Counted from the stretch's first letter, positions 27,397 through 36,627 are shown. The stretch: 64,000 nucleotides of DNA from Anaerolineae bacterium (GCA_022071955.1 JAJVIM010000003.1:1-64000); one strand, 5' to 3'. A program made the numbers and translations. Notes: a model not told the origin generated them from the sequence alone.

Positions 27397-29229
27397 ATGA
27401 CCCCACAACACCGCGTTGATTTTGAACCGCTGGGCCGCCGCGGGCCCTGTGCCGAGGATCAGTCGCTGCTGGAATCGGCGCGGCAGTTGGGGGTGGAACT
27501 GATCAACGATTGCGGCGGCAGCGGCGTGTGCGGCCATTGCAAGGTGCGGGTGATAAGCGGGCAGCTTTGGCCGGCGCTCACCCTGGCCGAAGAGGCGCTG
27601 CTGTTGCCGGCGGAAATCGAGCAGGGCTGCCGGCTGGCCTGTATGGCCTACCCGCGCAGCGCCTGCAAACTGCACGTCCCCGCCGAGTCGTTGAGCCAGC
27701 CCATGCAGGCTCAAACCGAGGGGCTGGAAAGCCGCCTGCCGCCGGACCCGGTCGTGCAGCCGGTGGCGGTGGAACTCGCGCCGCCGTCGCTGGCCGCGCC
27801 CCTGGCCGACGCCGACAACCTGCTGCAAGCCATCAACCGGGCCGGCCCGCACCCGGCCAGCCGCATCGATTTTGCGCTGCTGCAAACGTTATCGCCCCAG
27901 CTCCGGCAGGAAAAATGGCGCGGCGTGGCCTATCTGCGGCAGCAGGAAGTCATCGCCTTTGCCCCGGCGGGGACGCCCGTGTTTGGTCTGGCCATTGACC
28001 TTGGCTCAACCGGCATTGCGGCCTATCTGGTGGACCTCCTCAGCGGCGATACGCTGGCCGCCCGCGGGGTGATGAACCCGCAGATCAGCTACGGTGAGGA
28101 TGTGGTCAGCCGGGTAACGTATGCGCTCAAATCACCCGCCGCCCGGCAAACCATGCAGCGGGTGGTGCTGGAAACCCTCAACCAGGTGGTTGACGACCTG
28201 TGCCGTGCGGTTGGCGGTGAGCGCCGGCAAATACTGGAAGCGGTGATTGTGGGCAACACGGTGATGCACCACCTGCTGCTGGGGCTGCCCACCCGCCAAC
28301 TGGTCACCGCCCCCTTTACCCCGGCCGTCAATCACGCCATCGATTTAAAAGCGCGCGAGCTGGGCCTGCCGCTGGCCCCCGGCGCGAGCATCCATTTGCC
28401 GCCCAACATTGCCGGCTTCATTGGGGCCGACCACGTGGCCATGCTGCTGGCCGTGGGCGCGGAGCCGGAGCAGCCGACGCTGGCCATCGATATTGGCACC
28501 AACACCGAAATTTCGCTGCTCAGCCCGGGCCGCCCGGCGATCAGCGTTTCCTGCGCCAGCGGCCCGGCCTTTGAAGGCTACCACATCCGGCACGGGGTAA
28601 GGGCCAGAGCCGGCGCCATTGAAAAGGTGCAGATTTTGGCGGCGGGCGTTTTGTGCCAGACCATTGGCCAGGCGCCGCCCAACGGCATTTGCGGTTCCGG
28701 CATTTTGGATGTGGTGGCCCAACTGCACCTGGCCGGCGCGGTCAGCGATAACGGCCGGCTGGAAATTGGCGCGCATCCCGGCGTGCGGCAGGGCGAGCAG
28801 GCCCGCGAGTTTGTGCTGGTTGAGGCCGACCCGACCCGCGAGCTGAAGGAAATTGTGGTTACCCAAAACGACATCCGCGAGATTTTGCTGGCCAAATCGG
28901 CCATTCAAACGGGCATTCAGGCGCTGCTGGCCGAAAGCAGCCTGACCCCGGCCGATATTGGCGCGGTGGTGATTGCCGGCGCGTTTGGCAGTTACATTAA
29001 CGTGGCCAACGCCGTGGCTATTGGGCTGCTGCCGCCCGTGCCGCTGGCGCGCATTCAACAGGTGGGCAACGCCGCCGGCATCGGGGCCAAATATCTGCTG
29101 CTTTCAAACCAAAAGCGGGCGCAGGCGGAATACATCCGCACCGGCACCCGCTACCTTGAACTGGCCCGCTACCCCAACTTTTCGCGGCTTTTTGCCCAAA
29201 ATTGCCGGCTGACGGCCGGATACGGTTAG
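27397..29229 (+). CDS. RACo-type reductive activator of corrinoid proteins (2Fe-2S + ASKHA ATPase, DUF4445)
   Basis: 610 residues. The N-terminal [2Fe-2S] ferredoxin-like domain has Cys 39, 45, 48 and 82 (DCGGSGVCGHC and GCRLAC). A middle linker is followed by the ASKHA-fold RACo domain with phosphate-loop motifs (FGLAIDLGSTGIA, LAIDIGTNTEI, GNTVMHHLL, GAFGSY). The protein uses ATP to drive reduction of inactive Co(II) corrinoid back to Co(I), serving the corrinoid protein encoded upstream. ATG at 27397 lies 11 bases after AAGGA; an in-frame GTG at 27388 is very close to that site and less likely. Length matches the family. Confidence 0.92.
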   Translation: MTPQHRVDFEPLGRRGPCAEDQSLLESARQLGVELINDCGGSGVCGHCKVRVISGQLWPALTLAEEALLLPAEIEQGCRLACMAYPRSACKLHVPAESLSQPMQAQTEGLESRLPPDPVVQPVAVELAPPSLAAPLADADNLLQAINRAGPHPASRIDFALLQTLSPQLRQEKWRGVAYLRQQEVIAFAPAGTPVFGLAIDLGSTGIAAYLVDLLSGDTLAARGVMNPQISYGEDVVSRVTYALKSPAARQTMQRVVLETLNQVVDDLCRAVGGERRQILEAVIVGNTVMHHLLLGLPTRQLVTAPFTPAVNHAIDLKARELGLPLAPGASIHLPPNIAGFIGADHVAMLLAVGAEPEQPTLAIDIGTNTEISLLSPGRPAISVSCASGPAFEGYHIRHGVRARAGAIEKVQILAAGVLCQTIGQAPPNGICGSGILDVVAQLHLAGAVSDNGRLEIGAHPGVRQGEQAREFVLVEADPTRELKEIVVTQNDIREILLAKSAIQTGIQALLAESSLTPADIGAVVIAGAFGSYINVANAVAIGLLPPVPLARIQQVGNAAGIGAKYLLLSNQKRAQAEYIRTGTRYLELARYPNFSRLFAQNCRLTAGYG

Positions 29230-29237
29230 GCGTATCT

Positions 29238-29957
29238 ATGGAAATTATTAAAGATTTTGCGCTGGCGTTTGACGCCCAAAGTTACATTGACCTGCGCGGC
29301 GAGCAGTTTGCCCGCCTGATGGCCCAACCCAGCCGCAGGGCGCAGCTAGACGCCGCCATCGACGCCATTGGCCAGATAGCCACTCCGGCGGCCTGCTACA
29401 CCATCTTCCCCATTAAAAAATTTCTGCACGAGCGGCTGCAACTGGCCAACGGGGTGCTGATTGGCGGCGGGCCGGTGGTGCAGGTGGTGGGCGGCGCAGA
29501 GGCGCTGGTGGTGGCCGTTTGCACGGTGGGAGCCGGCGTTGACCGCAAACTGCGGCTGCTGCAAATTGAAAAGCAGCTTTTTCAAACGATGCTGTTTGAT
29601 GAACTGGCCTCGTGGGCGGTAGACCAGGTGCGGCAGCAGCTTTACCGGCAAGTTGAAGCCCGGCAGCAGGCGCAGGGCTGGCGGCTGAGTACGCTGCTCT
29701 CGCCGGGCGAATCAAGCTGGTCAATGCGCGACCAGGCGACGATATTCAAGCTGATCGATGCCGCGGCCATCGGCGTTACGCTGAACAGTTCCGGGGTGAT
29801 GCAGCCGCTCAAATCGCTGTCAATGATTATGGGCACGGGCAGTTGTCAGATGGGGGTAGAAGGGTTGACCAACTGCGATTTTTGCTCGCTGAAGGACCGC
29901 TGCCGCTACAGCCGCACCCGGCCCGGCGGCCAGGGCCATCCCGTTCAACTGGTGTAA
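29238..29957 (+). CDS. MetH-activation-domain-like protein with C-terminal Cys cluster
   Basis: 239 residues. The central and C-terminal part resembles the vitamin B12-dependent methionine synthase activation domain (STLLSPGESSWSM, then IGVTLNSSGVMQPLKS and MGTGSC). It ends in a Cys cluster, TNCDFCSLKDRCRY, that could hold an iron-sulfur centre. Genes like this accompany corrinoid methyltransferases and probably bind the corrinoid protein during its reductive repair. It starts 8 bases after the RACo stop and ends the operon. The start is set at MEIIKDF; an upstream in-frame ATG at 29202 would overlap RACo. Confidence 0.75.
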   Translation: MEIIKDFALAFDAQSYIDLRGEQFARLMAQPSRRAQLDAAIDAIGQIATPAACYTIFPIKKFLHERLQLANGVLIGGGPVVQVVGGAEALVVAVCTVGAGVDRKLRLLQIEKQLFQTMLFDELASWAVDQVRQQLYRQVEARQQAQGWRLSTLLSPGESSWSMRDQATIFKLIDAAAIGVTLNSSGVMQPLKSLSMIMGTGSCQMGVEGLTNCDFCSLKDRCRYSRTRPGGQGHPVQLV

Positions 29958-30006
29958 TCAATTTACGGTGACGCGGCCAGAGTCATCGATGATTTCTCCG
30001 ATGGTT

Positions 30007-30034
30007 TTGACACCCCCACATTGAGTGCTATAAT
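30007..30034 (+). promoter_or_regulatory. Full-consensus sigma-70-type promoter
   Basis: TTGACA at 30007-30012 and TATAAT at 30029-30034 are both perfect matches, 16 bases apart. The predicted start near 30041 gives a leader of about 218 bases before the lipoprotein gene at 30259. The rest of the 300-base gap (29958-30258) shows no other feature I can support. Confidence 0.8.
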
Positions 30035-30258
30035 TTCGCTTCAGGCTTCAAACAGGCCGTCAACATTGGCATAAATCAGTAGAAATCGGCTACGGGCAAG
30101 ACACATCATTGTCCCACCCCGCAGTTATATTCCTCAATTAACACTTCCGGCACCGGGAAAAGTGCCAGCTATATGCCATCTTAAACCAGCCGCCTCGCTG
30201 GTAATGTTTTTCTTCTATTTAAAGCTGTTCAAAATTGGTGTGGTATAGCTCTGCACAG

Positions 30259-31326
30259 ATGCAACTGGACCATTTATTACCGAAACAACTGGCGGATACC
30301 GGCCGGGGACCGCGATTATTAGCGTTGTTCGCTGTTTTTGTTTTAACCGCAGCCACGCTTGCCTGCGCGTTTGGCCGGGCCGGGTCGCAGCCGCTGGCTG
30401 GCCGGGCCAGGGATTCCCATTTGCCAACCCTCACCCGAACCCCGCTGCCAACGTTGACCGCCACCGCAGCGCCGGCGGCTCAACAGATGGCCGCTGCTTC
30501 CGGGCCGGCCGAATCGCTCCCGCCGACATCAACTCCCTTGCCGGCCGACTTGCCGATAGCAGAAGCAGCGCCGGTTACCAGCGAAGCCCAGCCGGTGGCC
30601 GAAATTGCCGCCGCAGCCGCCAGTTCAACTCCGGCAAACACTGCCACCCCGCCGCCAACCGATACCCCGACCGCTACCGCCACGCCAACCGTGCCGCCAT
30701 CGCCAACGGCCACAGAAACTCCGGCGCCGACGGCCACCCCCACCGAAACGCCGCTCCCAACCGGCTGGATTTTTAGCAGCGCGCGATCCTCCACTTACGA
30801 TGACAGCAACCTGATTTTATATGGCGATATGCTCAACAACACCGGAGCCGCCCAAAAACTGGCTTACATCACCGGCACTTTTCTCGATGCCGGGGGCCAG
30901 GTTGTGGCCGATGAAGACAGCACGCTCGACTACTGGCCTGTCGATACGATTCCCCAGGGAGCGCGGCTGCCTTTTAAATTAACGGCCATTGGCGTTCAAA
31001 ATGCGGCTAACTTCAACCTGCGCGCCGAGGCCGCGCCAAGTAACGACTCGCCGGTTCTGGATTTTGAGTTTTCCGAAGTCAATGCCTCAAATCAAACGGA
31101 CACTTACTGTTTGGCCGGCAAGCTGAAAAACCTTGGCGGCGGCGTATCCTCGTATCTGGTTATCCTGGCTATTCTGTACGATAACAGCAACAGTGTGATC
31201 AATTTCAATCATTTTTATCAGACACAACCCAATATGGCCGGCGGTCAGATTACGGATTTTAAAGTGTGTGTTGACCCGCTCAACCAGAATGTTTCCCGCT
31301 ACGACCTGCGGGCCTGGGGTCAGTAA
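30259..31326 (+). CDS. Lipoprotein with Thr/Pro-rich linker and FxLYD-like domains
   Basis: 355 residues. A hydrophobic N-terminal segment ends in a lipobox-like LTAATLAC, so the protein is probably lipid-anchored on the outside of the cytoplasmic membrane. Residues about 50-175 are a low-complexity Thr/Pro/Ala stretch, likely a stalk. The C-terminal half has two beta-rich repeats of FxLYD type (LILYGDMLNNTG and YCLAGKLKNLGG as repeat starts). The start is uncertain: ATG at 30259 has no clear ribosome site and a TTG at 30235 is in frame. It lies behind the strongest promoter in the window. Ligand unknown. Confidence 0.7.
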   Translation: MQLDHLLPKQLADTGRGPRLLALFAVFVLTAATLACAFGRAGSQPLAGRARDSHLPTLTRTPLPTLTATAAPAAQQMAAASGPAESLPPTSTPLPADLPIAEAAPVTSEAQPVAEIAAAAASSTPANTATPPPTDTPTATATPTVPPSPTATETPAPTATPTETPLPTGWIFSSARSSTYDDSNLILYGDMLNNTGAAQKLAYITGTFLDAGGQVVADEDSTLDYWPVDTIPQGARLPFKLTAIGVQNAANFNLRAEAAPSNDSPVLDFEFSEVNASNQTDTYCLAGKLKNLGGGVSSYLVILAILYDNSNSVINFNHFYQTQPNMAGGQITDFKVCVDPLNQNVSRYDLRAWGQ

Positions 31327-31463
31327 TTATTAAAATTGCAGGGTTGTTCACCAATTTCAGCGAGGGGGGGTGAGATCGATAATATTAACCGACCAGGTTT
31401 GCCTCAGCTAATCATCAAAAAACCATTATTAAGCTATGTTGAATCGGGAGGAGTGACATTATT

Positions 31464-33188
31464 ATGAATACGATCTTACCCAGCCTCAGGCGGCAGTTTT
31501 CGCAACGCCGGACAGCGCGATCTTCGGCAGCCATCCTGCTGGGATTGGTCGCCATCGCGCTGGTGGGGGCCATTACGGCCTACGCTGCCGGGTCATTTGA
31601 CACACAGGCCAACGAGCCCCAGGTTGAGGGGGACGCCAGTTCAAACGATACCGCCGTTTTCCCCACCAACAAACAAAACGAACCGACCATTGCCGTGAAC
31701 CCTCTGAATAGCAACTTCCTGATTGCCGGCTCCAACGATGAGCAGCGACAGCCCCCCTGCGGTCCCGGCCCGGTCCGCGGCCCGAATGCCGCAGCCAGCG
31801 ATTGCTCCTTTTTCCCTGATGTTGGCACGTCTGGAATCTACACATCTGACGACGGCGGCAACACCTGGGCCAACCGCGGCCTGCTCGATGACCAGCCCGG
31901 CTGGCAGGCCAGCGACCTGATCTCCGATGGCGACCCGGTAATTGTTTACGGCCCCAAACCAGGCGGCAACGGTTTTTCTTACGCCAACGGAGTGCGGGCT
32001 TACTACGCCACTCTGGCCTCGTACAAATCCGGTCGCAGCCCCTATCCGCCCAACAAAGCCCCGGAGCTGCTGGCCGTGTCCTACTCGGACGATAACGGCG
32101 CAACCTGGAGCGCGCCCGTGATTGCCACCGTCAAAAAGAATCCCAATGATTTCAACGATAAAGAAGCCATTTGGGCCGATGACAACCCAGCCAGCCCCTA
32201 CTTCGGTCGTGTTTACCTGAGTTGGACCGAATTCCGCTCGGCCGGCGGCGCGCCGGAACCGGTGGCTGTTTCGGTATCGACAGATGGCGGCAACAGCTTC
32301 TCTGCCCCCAAACAGCTCTCGCCGGCAGGCAACAACAATACCGGCAACGGCCGCCAGGGTTCAGCCGTGCGCACCGGCCCCGATGGCCGGGTTTATGTAG
32401 CCTGGGAAGAAGGCTCGTCGCAGTTGGTGTCCATCTCCCGCGACGGCGGCCAAAAATGGGCGCGGCCAATTGTTATTGGCCCCGTCGTGGATATTCACGA
32501 CCCGATTCCGGGGGCCAACTTCCGCACCGACAGCTTCCTGTCCATCGCCGTTGACCAGCGCCCCGGCAACTCTACCCTGTACGCCGCATGGGTTAACCGC
32601 ACCAGTGAGGGGGGTCGGGTGGTGGTGACAACCTCAACCGACAAAGGGTTAACATGGAGCGCGCTGACCACCGTCAGCAGCGGCGCTCAGGGTTATGCCT
32701 TTTTCCAGGGGTTGGATATCGCGCCCAGCGGTCGGGTCGATCTGGCCTTTCAGGCGCTCACGGCCAAAAATTCCGGCACGTATGGCACGGGTAACGCCAG
32801 CATTGATAGCTATTACGTGAGCAACTCCGGCAGCGGCTGGTCAGCGCCGGTGCAGGTAAGCAGCGCCTCTTCTGACCCGGCGGCCACGGCCCAAAACAAC
32901 CTGGCCCGCCAGTTTTATGGCGATTACAACACCCTGGTCTCCGATGATGCCCACGCCTGGTTCATTTACACCGATACCCGCCGCGGTGTGGGCTGCCCGG
33001 CGGTTGATGACTACCAGCGATTCATTTCCGGGACCTCGGTGGTGCGCGGCGATATGGCCGACCGCGTCGCTCGCCGGCTGGGGCAGGATCCCTACGCCAA
33101 TGAACCCGTTACAAAACCGGCGCCCGGTTTGGTTTGTGAGAGCCAGTTTGGCAACAGCGATATCTTTGTAAGTGTAATTAACCCATAA
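31464..33188 (+). CDS. Secreted BNR-repeat (sialidase-like) beta-propeller protein
   Basis: 574 residues. A twin-Arg-containing basic start, one hydrophobic helix and an AYAAGS site give a signal peptide or anchor. Five Asp-box motifs of the SxDxGxTW type are visible (TSDDGGNTW, YSDDNGATW, STDGGNSF, SRDGGQKW, STDKGLTW), as in six-bladed exo-sialidase propellers. I could not assign the Arg triad and Tyr/Glu pair needed for sialidase activity, so it may bind rather than cut glycans. GGAGG lies about 13 bases before the ATG. A terminator-like hairpin follows at 33252-33293. Confidence 0.8.
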   Translation: MNTILPSLRRQFSQRRTARSSAAILLGLVAIALVGAITAYAAGSFDTQANEPQVEGDASSNDTAVFPTNKQNEPTIAVNPLNSNFLIAGSNDEQRQPPCGPGPVRGPNAAASDCSFFPDVGTSGIYTSDDGGNTWANRGLLDDQPGWQASDLISDGDPVIVYGPKPGGNGFSYANGVRAYYATLASYKSGRSPYPPNKAPELLAVSYSDDNGATWSAPVIATVKKNPNDFNDKEAIWADDNPASPYFGRVYLSWTEFRSAGGAPEPVAVSVSTDGGNSFSAPKQLSPAGNNNTGNGRQGSAVRTGPDGRVYVAWEEGSSQLVSISRDGGQKWARPIVIGPVVDIHDPIPGANFRTDSFLSIAVDQRPGNSTLYAAWVNRTSEGGRVVVTTSTDKGLTWSALTTVSSGAQGYAFFQGLDIAPSGRVDLAFQALTAKNSGTYGTGNASIDSYYVSNSGSGWSAPVQVSSASSDPAATAQNNLARQFYGDYNTLVSDDAHAWFIYTDTRRGVGCPAVDDYQRFISGTSVVRGDMADRVARRLGQDPYANEPVTKPAPGLVCESQFGNSDIFVSVINP

Positions 33189-33251
33189 CCGGGTTGAGTA
33201 CCGATCAAACGCAGTTGTTTGTACCCAATTAGATAGTGCAATTTACACAAA

Positions 33252-33293
33252 ATGGCCCGCTGCCTTCCCGAACCCGGGAAAGTAGCGGGCCAT
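33252..33293 (+). terminator. Long hairpin after the BNR protein gene
   Basis: ATGGCCCGCT (33252-33261) pairs with AGCGGGCCAT (33284-33293), with an inner CTTCCC/GGGAAAG stem. It is followed by CGAATTTATTT, a weak U-rich tail. It is most likely the end of the transcript from 31464-33188. Confidence 0.65.
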
Positions 33294-33361
33294 CGAATTT
33301 ATTTGCCCTTCCCCCCAAACAAAACCTCTCTGCCCACCACAACAACCCATATCTTTAGCTA

Positions 33362-33394
33362 GTCTTTAGGGTAACTTGAGCAACTCCTAAAGAC
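33362..33394. repeat. 9-bp inverted repeat upstream of the repeat protein
   Basis: GTCTTTAGG (33362-33370) and CCTAAAGAC (33386-33394) are perfectly complementary and 15 bases apart. They lie 75-107 bases before the next start codon, where they could be an operator or an RNA stem. Confidence 0.45.
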
Positions 33395-33468
33395 GAGTCG
33401 GCGTGACTCCTGTTATCATAAATAATAAACCGATGTTTGGTAACATGAAGCAAGTGAAGGAGAAAAAA

Positions 33469-33942
33469 ATGTCTACCAAAGAAGAATATCTACACGATGT
33501 AGAAGCCCGGCTCAAGAGCTGGGATGCTGCGGTCGATGGCCTGGCAGGAGTGGTGGGCCAGGCTCAAACTGAGGCCAGAAACCGATTTCGGCAGCGGGTG
33601 CAAAACTTTTCCTCCAGCGAGGCCAGCGCTATTCAGCATCTTGTGGCCATGAAACAGACCGATGACCCTGACTGGGAAGAACATCAAAAACAGTTAATCC
33701 GGGTGATGGCGACGCTGCAGGAGAAATTTAACCGGCTAAAAGCCGCGGCCAAAGCGGCAGCAAACGACTCACTGGGCTGGGCCGAAGGCATGGCCAAAGC
33801 GGAGCACGTAGAGTCCATCGGCTGGGCCGAAGGTATGGCGGAAAAGGACAACATTGAGTCCATCGGCTGGGCCGAAGGTGTGGCCGCAGAGGACCTCATT
33901 GAGTCCAGTGGCTGGACCGAGGGGTTTGATCAAAAATCGTAG
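33469..33942 (+). CDS. Small coiled-coil protein with four 15-residue C-terminal repeats
   Basis: 157 residues, hydrophilic, no signal peptide. Residues 5-95 are predicted helical/coiled coil. From residue 100 to the end there are four tandem 15-residue repeats built on (E/D)SxGWxEGxA, at about 100-114, 115-129, 130-144 and 145-157. The corresponding 45-bp DNA units are nearly identical, which suggests recent expansion. AAGGAG lies 7 bases before the ATG. No known family recognised; the regular Trp/Glu/Gly units could be a multivalent binding tail. A strong hairpin follows at 33984-34022. Confidence 0.75.
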   Translation: MSTKEEYLHDVEARLKSWDAAVDGLAGVVGQAQTEARNRFRQRVQNFSSSEASAIQHLVAMKQTDDPDWEEHQKQLIRVMATLQEKFNRLKAAAKAAANDSLGWAEGMAKAEHVESIGWAEGMAEKDNIESIGWAEGVAAEDLIESSGWTEGFDQKS

Positions 33943-33983
33943 GCCAAAAAAGAAAAGGGTATATCTTTATGGAGATAATCAGC

Positions 33984-34022
33984 GGGATGTTGCCGGGCGG
34001 CCAAGCTGCCCGGCAACATCCC
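33984..34022 (+). terminator. 15-bp hairpin after the repeat-protein gene
   Basis: GGGATGTTGCCGGGC (33984-33998) pairs perfectly with GCCCGGCAACATCCC (34008-34022) around a 9-base loop. No T-tract follows (the next bases are C-rich), so this may be a stabilising 3' stem or processing site rather than an intrinsic terminator. Confidence 0.55.
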
Positions 34023-34098
34023 TGCCCCCCACCCCCCGACAGGGAACGGGATAGGGGTAAAAGTCACAGATGATGCATATCAGGAGGATAGAAAGAGA

Positions 34099-36141
34099 AT
34101 GGCTTCAAGTCGAGCCGAATCTGCCACATTCACCGGGCATGGCGTGCCCGGTTTTATTCGCCACTTATGGTCCAGTATCGATGTTCAAAGCGTTGCTTCT
34201 CTGATGGTGGTGGCCACCCTCGTTGGCCTGGGCACCGGTTTAACCGCCGTTGTATTTATCAAAACTATTGGTTGGATTACGCAATTTTCTTTTGTGCAGG
34301 GCGTGCCACAGTTGCTGGCTCCGCTCGGAGAAAGCTGGATCATCCTGCTGCCCATCCTTGGAGCGCTCATCAGCGGGCCAATGATTGCCTACTGGGCGCA
34401 AGAAGCCAAAGGCCACGGGGTGCCGGAGGTGATGCAGGCGATCATTACCAACAGAGGCCGCATTCGGCCGCGGGTAGCCGTGGTCAAATCGTTGGCCTCT
34501 TCTGTTTGTATTGGCACCGGCGGCTCGGCCGGCCGAGAAGGGCCAATTGTGCAGGTGGGGGCAGCGCTCGGTTCAACCGCGGCTCAGTTTTTGAAGTTGG
34601 GCACAGAGCGAACAATTACGCTGGTGGCCTGCGGCGCTGCGGCAGGTATTGCAGCCACGTTTAACGCGCCCATTGCCGGGGTGATCTTTGCCATGGAAGT
34701 CATTCTGGGCGAATTTACCACGCACTATTTTGGGACGGTGGTAGTTGCAGCGGTGGCCGCCAGTATTGTGAGCCGCCGCTTTTTGGGGAGCAATCCAGCG
34801 TTCGCCATTCCAACGTACAATCTGGTCAGCCCCTGGGAAATTCCGCTGTATGCCATTTTGGGCGTGCTGGCGGCGCTGGTTGGCTGGAGTTTTGTGGGCG
34901 TACTTTACTACCTTGAAGACCGGTTTGACTTTTGGCATTTCCCCAACGCCCTGAAACCGGCTGTGGGCGCTATTGTAGTTGGGTTAACCGGGCTGCTCTT
35001 TCCGCAGGCGTTGGGCACGGGCCTGTCTACCATCGAGCAGAGCCTTAACGGCAGCCTGCCGTGGAATTTGCTGCTCCTGCTGGTACTGGCCAAGTTGATC
35101 GCCACCTCGTTTACCCTCGGTTCGGGCAATTCGGGCGGTATTTTTTCGCCCTCGCTATTTATGGGCGCGATGCTGGGCGGCGCTTTTGGCTACGGTGTCC
35201 ATTCCCTGTTTCCGGCAGTTACCGCCAGCCCCGGCGCGTATGCTCTGGTGGGGATGGCCAGTGTGTTTGCCGCCGCCGCCCACGCCCCGCTAACCGCTGT
35301 CCTCATTGTATTTGAAATGTCGGGCGACTACCGGCTGATTTTGCCGCTGATGGTTACCGTTGGTCTCAGCACCCTGTTGTCGCAAAATTTCCGCCGCTTT
35401 TCCATCTACACCCTGAAACTGGTCAAAAAAGGGATCCCGCTGGAACGAGACCGGGACGTTGATGTAATGAAGGCGCTGCCGGTGAGCGAGGTAATGACGC
35501 AAAATCCCGATGTGGTTAAGGTCGATATGAGTCTCAAAGAGCTGGCCGCAACGTTTGCCCAAACGCGCCATCACGGCTTTCCGGTCATTGATAACCAGGG
35601 CCAGCTCTTTGGCGTTGTGACGCTACAGGATTTGGAACGGGTGAGCGACCCGTCTGCCCGCGAGTCGATGACGGTGGGCGACATCACCGTGCGCGAGATT
35701 GTGGTGGCTTATGAGGATGAGCCGCTCTCAAAAGCGCTGCGTTATATGAGTGAAAAGGACGTGGGGCGTTTGCCCGTGGTAAATCATCGCGACCCGACCC
35801 GGTTGGTGGGGTTGCTACGCCGCGCCGATATTGTCCGGGCCTATCGCAGCGCCATTCTGCACAAACTGGAGCAGCAACATCAGCGGCAAACCCTGCGCCT
35901 GGGCCAACTGTCAGAAGCCGAAATCCTCGAAATCCCGCTGTCGAGCGGAATGGTGGGGGTGGGACAACGCATCAAAGAGCTGGATTTGCCCGCGCTGGCC
36001 CTGATCACCTCCGTCCGGCGCGGCAATCAGGTGATCATCGCCCACGGAGGAACGCTGCTCCAGCCGGGCGATATTGTGGTGGCTCTGACGCAACAGGGGA
36101 CGGCCGGCGCGGTTCGCCGGGCGCTGATTGGCGCGGAATAA
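34099..36141 (+). CDS. CLC-family chloride channel/antiporter with CBS pair and TrkA-C domain
   Basis: 680 residues. The CLC core (about 25-435) has the three anion-site motifs: KGHGVPE (103-110), GREGP with gating Glu147, and GNSGGIFSPSLF. The gating Glu suggests H+/Cl- exchange. The serine of the usual GSGIP motif is His here. Two CBS domains follow (about 455-515 and 525-585), then a TrkA-C/RCK-C-like domain (about 605-680), so transport is probably tuned by nucleotides. AGGAGG precedes the ATG. The neighbouring genes do not point to a special role; pH or osmotic balance is likely. Confidence 0.92.
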   Translation: MASSRAESATFTGHGVPGFIRHLWSSIDVQSVASLMVVATLVGLGTGLTAVVFIKTIGWITQFSFVQGVPQLLAPLGESWIILLPILGALISGPMIAYWAQEAKGHGVPEVMQAIITNRGRIRPRVAVVKSLASSVCIGTGGSAGREGPIVQVGAALGSTAAQFLKLGTERTITLVACGAAAGIAATFNAPIAGVIFAMEVILGEFTTHYFGTVVVAAVAASIVSRRFLGSNPAFAIPTYNLVSPWEIPLYAILGVLAALVGWSFVGVLYYLEDRFDFWHFPNALKPAVGAIVVGLTGLLFPQALGTGLSTIEQSLNGSLPWNLLLLLVLAKLIATSFTLGSGNSGGIFSPSLFMGAMLGGAFGYGVHSLFPAVTASPGAYALVGMASVFAAAAHAPLTAVLIVFEMSGDYRLILPLMVTVGLSTLLSQNFRRFSIYTLKLVKKGIPLERDRDVDVMKALPVSEVMTQNPDVVKVDMSLKELAATFAQTRHHGFPVIDNQGQLFGVVTLQDLERVSDPSARESMTVGDITVREIVVAYEDEPLSKALRYMSEKDVGRLPVVNHRDPTRLVGLLRRADIVRAYRSAILHKLEQQHQRQTLRLGQLSEAEILEIPLSSGMVGVGQRIKELDLPALALITSVRRGNQVIIAHGGTLLQPGDIVVALTQQGTAGAVRRALIGAE

Positions 36142-36182
36142 CCGGTTACAAACCTCTGCCGGTCGATTACTGATCACCATCG

Positions 36183-36323
36183 GTTAATGTCAAAATTTTT
36201 TCGCCACCTGCTGGCCTGCGTGTATTGCGTGCTGCGTGTTGCATAAAAAACGCGCTGCAAACGGAACACGCAACACGTAACACGTCGCAAGAAAATTTGT
36301 GACGAAAAATTAAAGACACTAAC
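36183..36323. repeat. 141-bp imperfect palindromic element
   Basis: The outer 25 bases at 36183-36207 and 36299-36323 match in inverse orientation at most positions. Nested inside, 36219-36240 pairs with 36265-36284 (CGTG/CACG-rich arms). The whole stretch could fold into one long hairpin. No coding sequence is seen. It sits between the CLC gene and the phosphate-type promoter and resembles a small MITE or REP-like unit. The rest of 36142-36627 shows nothing further that I can support. Confidence 0.5.
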
Positions 36324-36627
36324 ACTATCGAAACTTCGGCAACTTCGGGCAGCGGATCGCCCGCCAGCAGGCGTATCCGGCACCCGTGCCCCGCCGATGC
36401 CGGTGCGCAAAAACACCATACCGGGCGAGCCGGGCTTCTGCACCCAACGGCAAATCGGGCTGGGAAAGGTGTAAGGTGCAACAAAGATGGGGTCAGTTTG
36501 GCTAATAATCGCCAACGCGTTTATACTGTAATCACCATGCAGTCAGTAACTTTAGTGAGTTGTGCCCGGATAATCGCTTGATTGGGCGTGAGACTGCCGC
36601 TTCGCTGATGCCAACTGTAAAAAAAAT

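Noticed and set aside
33766-33939. Possible CRISPR or satellite repeat
   Set aside because: The 45-bp repeats are in frame and encode 15-residue units of a protein with a strong ribosome site.
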